From NCBI GenBank assembly GCA_030040515.1, contig JASHTO010000233.1, positions 1 to 10,210 of the forward strand: a stretch of DNA of 10,210 nucleotides, read 5' to 3'. Position 1 is the stretch's first letter. Each line of letters opens with the position of its first letter. Position numbers and translations under genes: made by a program. The notes below the pieces were generated by a model. It worked only from the letters and a program-made list of their open reading frames with translations. It searched no databases and was not told the origin of the DNA. Shown piece by piece: positions 1-6,292 of this stretch. Origin of the DNA: Terriglobia bacterium (GTDB taxonomy: Bacteria > Acidobacteriota > Terriglobia > UBA7540).

Positions 1-1605
1 AAAGTGTTCCGCCAGAATTGCGCGCGGTGCATGAACTCTTGGTAAGTGGCCGAATCCCCCAGCGCCCTGGCGAGCTGGGCGATGGAAAAATCCGCCGTGG
101 TGTATTCGAGCGTCTGCGAAGGCCCGCTGTGCTGGCGGCGCCCGCGCGTGTCCGGGCCCAGATAGCCGTATTTCAGGTAAGTGTCCAGAGCATCCCATTC
201 CAGGCAGCGATTGCAACGGAGGTCCGGCACGGTCGCGCCCCGAAGCATTGCCGCGAGGGCAGTCTTGGCATCAAACCCCCGCGCTCCGAACGCGTAGGCG
301 TCGGCAATAATCGGGCACGCCGGGCTGCCCACCATCTGGCACGCCTCGTCATTCGCCACGGGCCACACGGGCAGCGCCCCGCCCTGCGCCGCGTCCACTA
401 CCAGTGACTCCGCCATGTCGCTCGCAACTTTCGGTTCGAGCATGGCGAGCAATTGGACTTCTGAACGGTAAATGTCCCACCCTGAATAGTTGGCATAAAG
501 GGTGAAGTCCCGCGTCACGTGCACTTTGTTGTCGAAACCTTTGTATTCCCCATTCACGTCGTTGAAGGTATTGGGATGCAGGAAGGAGCGGTAGAGCGCG
601 GAATAAAACACCCTCTTGTTGTTCTCATCGCCGCCCCTGATGGAAATTCGCCCCAGCTCGCGGTCCCAACGGTCGTGCGCGGCCCGGCGAACCACTTCGA
701 AATTCCAACCAGGAAGTTCCACAGACAGATTTTTCTCGGCATTCGTAACGCTGACATAAGAGATGGCGATGCGCATTTCCACTTCGCGGATACGGGTAGT
801 GTCAAAGCTCACCCAGCCGCCCGTATGCCCGCCTTCCACCGTGTGCTGTCCCCCGGTTCAGGTCCGCACCGCTCCAGGCGCCGTAGCTGCTGAACGCGCG
901 GTTGAATTCGGCCGTGAAATAAATCTTGTAGCGATTTGTCGAGTGGCAGAACGCGCCGCTCGAAACGCTGCCGGAAATTTCGTTCGGCGCCTCGATTTCC
1001 ACGCGGGCGCTGAATACCTCCGTGGCATTTCGGCCCAAATCGAAAATCAGAGTGGAATTTTCGGAGGCCGGAAACTCAAATTTCCCCATTCCGCCCCGCA
1101 GCGTGGCCGCCAGTTCAACGCGGATGCCGTTGTCAAAGCGCACGGCGTAATAGCCCGGCGACGCCTGCTCGTTCGAATGAGAGAATTTGGCGCGGTAAAT
1201 GGCGGGATCGATGGCCGGGGATGTCTTGATTTCCCCCTCGAAGGGCTGGATGGGAATGTCGCCCAGTACCGGGCAGCCGGGACCGCTCAGGTGTGTGAGG
1301 CTGAAGTCCCGAATCATGTCGTCGCTATACTGATAACTTCCCACATTCTTGCGCGTGAATCCGTTGGAAGTGTCAGGGCTCCACTGAACCATGCCGAAGG
1401 GCATTGTCGCGCCAGGAAAAGTTGCGCCCGCGTCAGGACCTGCGGTGCCGATGAAGGTGTTCACATCGGTAATCGTACCGGCTTCAGTCTCTTCCCAAGC
1501 CCCTGCAATGCCCGTCTCGTTGGGCAAGAGAAGAATCATTGCCGGGAGCAGGAATAGCGGCAAGGCCCGCGTCATCAGCAATCGCGCGAGGAGTTGGAAT
1601 CTCAC
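1..1605 (-). CDS. Secreted GH92 alpha-mannosidase, frameshifted, 3' end beyond window
   Basis: Family 92 glycoside hydrolases are calcium-dependent exo-alpha-mannosidases that trim mannose from N-glycans or mannans. The GTG start at 1605 has GGAGG 10 bases upstream. A signal peptide follows (hydrophobic stretch about residues 14-27). Hallmark N-terminal motifs are VNTFIGT (48-54), PGATMPFGMVQWSPDT (64-79) and FSLTHLSGPGCPVLGDIP (101-118). This frame hits a stop at 802-804, but GH92 homology continues one frame over: WVSFDTTRIREVEMRI from about 815, then SGWDIYRSE near 460-485, ALPVWPVANDEACQMVGSP near 320-375 and TLEYTTADF near 85-113. That frame is open to base 1. Skipping one base of the C5 run at 850-854 (G5 on the coding strand) joins the frames cleanly as NRGQHTVEGG. 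About 534 residues are visible of a family length around 750, so roughly the C-terminal third is missing. The frameshift is either real or a homopolymer sequencing error. Confidence 0.93.
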
Positions 1606-1913
1606 TTACCCGATGCCTCCGTACCTTGTGCGAAGGAAGGCGGTGCATCTTCCGGCTTCGAGCCCCACTGTTTGTTGGGAGTGCTTCCGAGCTTGAAGTC
1701 CAGCGTCGCACCCTGGCTGAGCGTTTCGCAGGAAATCCAGGTCTTCTCGGAAGGCTGGCCGTTGACTTCGAGGCTTTGCACGTAGGGGTTCTCGGCCGAG
1801 GCATCCTCGCTAATGATCTTGACGATTCTTCCGTTGCCCAAGTGGATCGTCGCGCCGCTGCCGCCCAGCAGCAACGAAAAAAGCAGGACTCCCGGCAGAA
1901 ACTTCTTAATCAT
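1602..1913 (-). CDS. Small secreted protein resembling only the C-terminal segment of GH92
   Basis: A 103-residue protein starting at ATG 1913. Residues 1-21 (MIKKFLPGVLLFSLLLGGSGA) look like a signal peptide: two lysines, a hydrophobic core and a small-residue cleavage site. The rest matches the extreme C-terminal beta-rich region of GH92 enzymes: IHLGNGR, then NPYVQSLEVNGQ, then LSQGATLDFKLGSTPNKQWG, then PEDAPPSF. None of the N-terminal or catalytic GH92 motifs is present. The TGA stop overlaps the GTG start of the following GH92 gene (GTGA), so the two are probably translationally coupled. It may be the remnant of a tandem GH92 paralogue with an in-frame internal deletion, or a genuinely detached module. 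Homology is confident; function is unknown. A longer in-frame start (2105) would run through the repeat element and lacks a signal peptide, so 1913 is preferred. Confidence 0.82.
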   Translation of the reverse strand: MIKKFLPGVLLFSLLLGGSGATIHLGNGRIVKIISEDASAENPYVQSLEVNGQPSEKTWISCETLSQGATLDFKLGSTPNKQWGSKPEDAPPSFAQGTEASGK

Positions 1914-1982
1914 TATGGCCCCCACATCAATTCGATCTCGCTCGCGCACCGTATATAGGATGGCGCGCCGCGCGAGTCCGAC

Positions 1983-2012
1983 ATTGTAATTCCAACTCGT
2001 GAGTAGCGTCGA
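1983..2012 (-). promoter_or_regulatory. Candidate sigma-70-like promoter for the GH92 gene pair
   Basis: On the minus strand TCGACG (2012-2007) and TACAAT (1988-1983) are separated by 18 bases, matching the -35/-10 consensus at 4/6 and 5/6. A transcript would start about 60 bases before the ATG at 1913. A second TATATA box (1952-1957) has no convincing -35. This is pattern matching only. Confidence 0.25.
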
Positions 2013-2020
2013 GGAATTAC
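1986..2020. repeat. Perfect 8-bp inverted repeat, operator-like
   Basis: GTAATTCC (1986-1993) and GGAATTAC (2013-2020) are perfect inverted arms 19 bases apart. They bracket the candidate minus-strand promoter: one arm overlaps its -10 and the other sits just upstream of its -35. That geometry suits a dimeric repressor, but it could also be debris at the edge of the adjacent repeat element. Confidence 0.4.
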
Positions 2021-2027
2021 AGTTTTT

Positions 2028-2151
2028 GGCAGTGGTACAGGTTGAATTACGTAGGGGCAGGCCTCGTGCCTGCCCACTGCCACGGCGACGCCTTGGCTGG
2101 GGCATCCACGAGGGGTGCCCCTACACCGAAATTTCAAACTGTACCACTAGC
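2028..2151. mobile_element. MITE-like palindromic element, copy A (124 bp)
   Basis: The 13-base ends are inverted copies: GGCAGTGGTACAG on the left, and GCTAGTGGTACAG reading in from the right. They continue inward as TTGAA-type sequence and then GTAGGGGCA on both sides (2051-2059 and the complement at 2115-2123). The element is bounded by the direct repeat CAGTTTTT at 2020-2027 and 2152-2159, a typical 8-bp target-site duplication. It has no coding capacity, so it would be non-autonomous. Copy B at 9432-9577 has aligned ends and its own 8-bp flanking repeat. The transposase family is not identifiable from this window. The element lies in the 456-bp divergent gap between the GH92 pair and the HEAT gene. 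Bases 2160-2369 hold nothing else clear apart from a short tandem CGGACATGGC/CGGACATGGT. Confidence 0.8.
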
Positions 2152-2369
2152 CAGTTTTTAATTAGGACCCGTCGCGCGGGCGGGACGCTTGCGCTACAAC
2201 TTGGGCGCGAGCGTCGGCGAGCGATGGTTGCGCCCCTTGGGTTTGGAATCCAACCGCCCGGACATGGCCGGACATGGTAAGATGAGCGCATTTCGCCGCG
2301 GGGTAATGGCGCAATCCCGCCGGGAGCCAGCAAAGGCACGAGGGTTCGAAGGAGACCAGGACGGAAACC

Positions 2370-3731
2370 ATGCTGGAAGTGTCCCCGCCTTCACTGGAAT
2401 ATCTCGAGACCGCGCTCATCGTGCTCGCCGTCTGCAACTTCGTGCTGGGCGTGGGCATGTTTTTCTTGATGCAGGTCCGGTACTCGCAGAACCTGGCGCG
2501 CGGAATACGGCGGCTGGGTTACGCCAGCTTGATTGTGCCTCCCTATGACGTGCAGAGTCTGGAAGGACTGTGGGCCGTGGCCCCGCGTGAGGACCGCGAG
2601 GCCATTGAAGAGGTCCTGGTGGGCGAGAGCTTTTTTTCCGGCGAGGAAAACCGCGCGGGATTTCTCGAGGCCGTTACGGCAAGCAATATTCATGCCGGAT
2701 GGGTTCGGCGCCTGCGCAAGGGCAGGACGCTCGAGCGGGTGCGTGCGGCGCGAACGCTCGGCTACTTCCCCGACCCGCGCGGTGTGGAAGCCTTGACGCA
2801 GGCGCTGCGCGATCGATCGCCGAAAGTGGTGCTCTCCAGCGTGCTGAGCCTGGGCCGGCTGAAGGCGCGCGCGGCCGTGCCCGCCTTGGTTGAGGCGCTT
2901 CCGCGCCTGCCGCGAATCATTCCGGACATTACTCTCACCGCGGTGCTCGCTTCCTGCGCTCGAGGTGAGCCGAAGAGCCTAGCGCAACTGCTGAAATCGC
3001 CCGATAATCGCCTGCGGCACATCGGCGCATGGGCGCTATCGGACATCGCGGAGGCGAGCGTGCTCCCGGACCTTACGGCCACGGCACACGATTCCTATCC
3101 CGAAGTTCGCGCCAAGGTGGCGCGCGCGCTGGCGCGCATTTCCGATCCGCCTTCCCTCGAGGCACTGGCGATTCTGGCGCGCGATCCCGTGTGGTTTGTG
3201 CGCCTGCGGGCCCTGCACTCGCTGGGCGATTTGGGCAAGCCGGAAGGCGCTGGAATCGCCCTCGCGGCTTTGGACGACGAGGTGCGCGAGGTGAGCTCGC
3301 GCGCGGCCTACGCCCTGCGCAAGATCCAGAGCATGAAGATCGACCTGGCGGTGGAGGTTTTGCGCACCAAGCCGCGCTCCAGTTTTGAGACTTTAATCTC
3401 TGAGTGGGAGCGCGCCGGATTCCTGGACGGTTTGGCGCATGACCTTGCCGATCCCTCCAGCGCGCGGGCGCACTCCAGCCGGAAAAGCCTGGGAGTGCTG
3501 ATTGCCGCGGGCGTTACCTCCGCGCTCGAGAGTTTCGTGCTGCTTTACCCGGACGCGGAGATTCGCCTGCAAATCGCCCATCTGCTGCTGGAAGCTCCCC
3601 AGCCGCAGGTTCGCGCTCAACTCGTCGCGCTCGCTCAGGATTCCCGCTGCGATCCTCGCATCGCGCGGTGCATTCTGGACTCAGAGCCGGTGCCCGTGGC
3701 TCAAAACCCTTCGCAGGCAGGCCCATCGTGA
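2370..3731 (+). CDS. Membrane-anchored HEAT-repeat protein
   Basis: 453 residues. One hydrophobic segment (about residues 11-36) should anchor the protein in the inner membrane. From about residue 118 to 320 it is a run of HEAT/PBS-lyase-like helical repeats with the usual A/L/P spacing, for example RVRAARTLGYFPDPRGVEAL, SSVLSLGRLKARAAVPAL, RHIGAWALSDIAEASVLPDL and RLRALHSLGDLGKPEGAGIAL. More divergent helices follow to the C-terminus. Such repeats form a solenoid that binds protein partners; no catalytic motif is seen. The ATG at 2370 has purine-rich candidate ribosome sites upstream (GGAGA at 2351-2355, AGGACGG at 2358-2364). The stop codon overlaps the GTG start of the glycosyltransferase, implying co-translation and probably physical association. 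I infer a scaffold or regulatory subunit of the glycan synthase; no precise family name is assigned. Confidence 0.88.
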   Translation: MLEVSPPSLEYLETALIVLAVCNFVLGVGMFFLMQVRYSQNLARGIRRLGYASLIVPPYDVQSLEGLWAVAPREDREAIEEVLVGESFFSGEENRAGFLEAVTASNIHAGWVRRLRKGRTLERVRAARTLGYFPDPRGVEALTQALRDRSPKVVLSSVLSLGRLKARAAVPALVEALPRLPRIIPDITLTAVLASCARGEPKSLAQLLKSPDNRLRHIGAWALSDIAEASVLPDLTATAHDSYPEVRAKVARALARISDPPSLEALAILARDPVWFVRLRALHSLGDLGKPEGAGIALAALDDEVREVSSRAAYALRKIQSMKIDLAVEVLRTKPRSSFETLISEWERAGFLDGLAHDLADPSSARAHSSRKSLGVLIAAGVTSALESFVLLYPDAEIRLQIAHLLLEAPQPQVRAQLVALAQDSRCDPRIARCILDSEPVPVAQNPSQAGPS

Positions 3732-5179
3732 ACCAATTCAACGTCATTCTGGAAGCGCTCATCCACTGGGTCACCTATGGGTTTGAGGCGGTGATCTTCA
3801 GCTACTTCGCCTCCTACTTCCTGCTCAACCTCGTGCTGCTGGTTCTCTCCTTCTGGTATTGCCGCAAATACAGCCAGAACACCCTGACACACCCCATCGA
3901 TTTTGAGGCGGTCGAAAACCTGAAGGATCTGATTCCCGCCGTGACGCTCATCGTCCCCGCCTACAACGAGGAGCGCGTCATCGCCCACAGCATTCACTCG
4001 CTGCTCGCGCTGCACTACAGCCGCCTGGAAGTGGTGGTGGTGAACGACGGCAGCAAGGACGGAACGCTGGACGAATTGATCCGCTCGTTTTCGCTGCGGA
4101 AGTCCGAAGTGCAATCGAGCGCCGGGCTGACCACCCAGCCCGTCAAGGCCATCTATACTTCCACCATTGAGCCGCGCGTGGTGGTGGTGGACAAGGTGAA
4201 CGGCGGGAAGGCCGACGCCATCAACGCCGGAATCAATTTTTCCCAGGCGGCCTACTTCATCGGCATGGACGCCGACTCGCTCTTCGAGCCCGAGGCGGTT
4301 TCGCACGCGCTGCGGCTGGTTCTGGAAGATCCCGAACACGTCGTGGCCGTGGGCGGCGTGGTGCGCGGAATCAACGGCTCGATTGTCGACGGGGGGCGAA
4401 TCCGCCGGCCGAATTTGCTCCTGAATTTCTGGGTCATCATTCAGGTCATTGAATACCTGCGCAGCTTTCTCGCCGGCCGCACCGCCTGGAGCCTGGTGAA
4501 CGGGCTGCTGATTATTCCCGGCGCCTTCGGACTGTTCCAAAAGGCCGCGGTGATCGCCGCCGGGGGATACGCCACGGACACCGTGACGGAGGATTTCGAG
4601 TTGGTTCTTCGCATGCATCGCTACGCCCGTGAAAAAGGGCTGGATTGGCGAATCCATCTCGCGCCGGACGCGGTGTGCTGGACGGAATTGCCCGATAGCC
4701 GCAGAGTTCTCGCCAGCCAGCGGAAGCGCTGGCATGAGGGTTTGCTGCAAACCCTCATGGTCCACCGGAAGATGCTCTTCAACTGGCGCTACGGCGTGGT
4801 GGGCATGGTGGCGCTGCCCTACGAATTGCTTTATGAAGCCGGCGGCCCGGTGGTGGAAATCCTGGGAATTGTCCTGATGCCGGTGCTTTTCCTCCTGGGT
4901 TGGGTGAATGACACGGCGTTCGTGGTCTTTGCGGCCCTGGCATTTTTCGCCGGCGTGCTATTTTCGCTGACCTCGGTTTTAATCGACCAGATCTATTTTC
5001 CCCGCTACCACTTTCCGCGCGACGCCATTCTGCTGCTGGCCTTTTCGATGATTGAGTGCTTCGGCTACCGGCAGATCTATCTCTGGTGGCGGTTGAAGGC
5101 GACGTGGAATTTCCTTTTCGGCACGGTAGTGTGGCGCGTTTCGGAGCGCACGGGGTTCGCCACGCGCGCGGAGGGTTGA
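3728..5179 (+). CDS. Processive family 2 glycosyltransferase (polysaccharide synthase)
   Basis: 483 residues, an inner-membrane GT2 of the hyaluronan/PNAG/cellulose synthase type. It polymerises a nucleotide sugar on the cytoplasmic face and usually extrudes the chain through its own membrane helices. An N-terminal hydrophobic segment (about 22-44) precedes the GT-A domain. That domain has VPAYNEE (76-82), VNDGSKDGT (105-113), the DxD metal site DAD (181-183), TED (287-289) carrying the likely catalytic Asp, and QRKRW (331-335), the QxxRW motif of processive enzymes. Hydrophobic C-terminal helices follow (about 365-470). The GTG start at 3728 overlaps the HEAT gene stop (GTGA). An upstream in-frame GTG at 3668 would bury 60 bases in the HEAT gene and adds a basic, non-conserved leader, so it is not chosen. 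The motif pattern resembles PgaC/IcaA/XagB, so a poly-hexosamine product is plausible. Substrate is not decidable from sequence alone, so no gene symbol is given. Confidence 0.93.
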   Translation: MNQFNVILEALIHWVTYGFEAVIFSYFASYFLLNLVLLVLSFWYCRKYSQNTLTHPIDFEAVENLKDLIPAVTLIVPAYNEERVIAHSIHSLLALHYSRLEVVVVNDGSKDGTLDELIRSFSLRKSEVQSSAGLTTQPVKAIYTSTIEPRVVVVDKVNGGKADAINAGINFSQAAYFIGMDADSLFEPEAVSHALRLVLEDPEHVVAVGGVVRGINGSIVDGGRIRRPNLLLNFWVIIQVIEYLRSFLAGRTAWSLVNGLLIIPGAFGLFQKAAVIAAGGYATDTVTEDFELVLRMHRYAREKGLDWRIHLAPDAVCWTELPDSRRVLASQRKRWHEGLLQTLMVHRKMLFNWRYGVVGMVALPYELLYEAGGPVVEILGIVLMPVLFLLGWVNDTAFVVFAALAFFAGVLFSLTSVLIDQIYFPRYHFPRDAILLLAFSMIECFGYRQIYLWWRLKATWNFLFGTVVWRVSERTGFATRAEG

Positions 5180-5219
5180 GGTGAGGGCGGGGGTGCAGCC
5201 AGCACGAAAGAGGGGGGGC

Positions 5220-6002
5220 TTAGGCCGGAACGCTGGCGACGGCGGCCGGCGCCTGGGTGCCCTTGCGCATTTGTCGCTCCGCGTCGCTTACCACCAATTC
5301 GGCGTCATCGCCAAGCTTGTACTCGGCGAGCCCGACGAGCAGCTTGACTCCGCGCAGGCGGTCGACGCGCGCACGCACCTTTTCGACGCGTTCCACAAAG
5401 GCGTCGCCTCCCTGCCGGTTGCTGGCTTCCAGCAGGCAGAGGAATTCGTCGGGGCCGTAACGCATCACCCAGTCGGCTTTGCGGATGGTGCGCATGAACA
5501 GCAGGGCAAGCTCCTTCAGCATCAGGTCACCCACCAGGTTGCCCTCGCGCCTGTTGAACGATTTGAAATCCCAAATGTCGAAGATCACCACGCAGAATGG
5601 CGCATTGGCTTTCTCGGCGCGTGCCGTCTCCGCCTTCAGAAGCTCCACCAGCGCTCCGCGATCGAGCGCTCCGGTCAAGGCGTCCATGGCGTAATTCCCC
5701 GTGTTGGCCGCCGAGGATGCGTACGAGGCGATGATGAAATTCCGCAGGGCGTTCAGCTCCCGCTGCTTCATGACGAAGTAAGCCTGGCTCAGCACCACCA
5801 TCGCCAAGAGCCCGTAGACCAGTTGCGGCAGGTAATGACGCTCGAATTCCAGGTGCTCGGCATAGCCTTCCAGGGCCGGATAGAGCAGCAGGGTAATTCC
5901 GAAGGTCAAGAGGATCGAGATCGAGAGGCTGAGTCCCCAAAGGTGCCAACTGCGGCGCTCAATCGCCACCAGTTGTCTTCGCCGTTCCGGGTTTGCCTGC
6001 AT
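5220..6002 (-). CDS. Membrane GGDEF-family protein with degenerate GPDEF active site
   Basis: 260 residues. Two hydrophobic segments (about 21-41 and 58-78) are followed by a GGDEF domain (about 105-245). Family landmarks: DALTGALDR (107-115), VVIFDIWDFKSFN with metal-site D142 and N150, GNLVGD (154-159), and GPDEF at 183-187 where GGDEF is expected. Metal and catalytic acidic residues D185 and E186 are present, but the second glycine, in the tight nucleotide-binding turn, is proline. The inhibitory I-site RxxD is intact (R174-K-A-D177, five residues before the signature). The protein may therefore be a weak diguanylate cyclase or a c-di-GMP sensor. The ATG at 6002 has GAGGGGG (6013-6007) four bases upstream. 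It is convergent with the glycosyltransferase (40-bp gap, no clear terminator) and divergent from the deacetylase, which suggests it regulates this locus. Confidence 0.92.
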   Translation of the reverse strand: MQANPERRRQLVAIERRSWHLWGLSLSISILLTFGITLLLYPALEGYAEHLEFERHYLPQLVYGLLAMVVLSQAYFVMKQRELNALRNFIIASYASSAANTGNYAMDALTGALDRGALVELLKAETARAEKANAPFCVVIFDIWDFKSFNRREGNLVGDLMLKELALLFMRTIRKADWVMRYGPDEFLCLLEASNRQGGDAFVERVEKVRARVDRLRGVKLLVGLAEYKLGDDAELVVSDAERQMRKGTQAPAAVASVPA

Positions 6003-6292
6003 AAAGCCCCCTCAGAAATTCCGGTAATTCGAAATACTGGCCCCGTCTTCAATCTCTCCCTGCCGCCGGATCTGGCGGAAACGCCTGAGGTGAGTTGGGT
6101 GCGCGAATCCACCGTCAATTCCGCCTGCAAGACGATGGGCCTTGGAAAAGTCAAGCATTGGCCACGATTGTATGAGGGCGTTCCATCGTCGTCAATACCC
6201 GAATCTCCGGCGCGAACTTTCGAATCGCCCTCGCGCTTACCCCGCAAGCCATGGCGCGCCTTCTTGCATGCCGCGGAGGCCGGGCACCGTCA

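Noticed and set aside
3701..4765. Long minus-strand open frame (354 codons) opposite the glycosyltransferase
   Set aside because: It is a GC-rich shadow of a gene with full GT2 motifs; the predicted protein has no recognisable domain or ribosome site.
6003..6292. Divergent promoters between the GGDEF and deacetylase genes
   Set aside because: Promoters must exist here, but no -35/-10 pair with acceptable spacing or sigma-54 GG-N10-GC motif stood out by eye.
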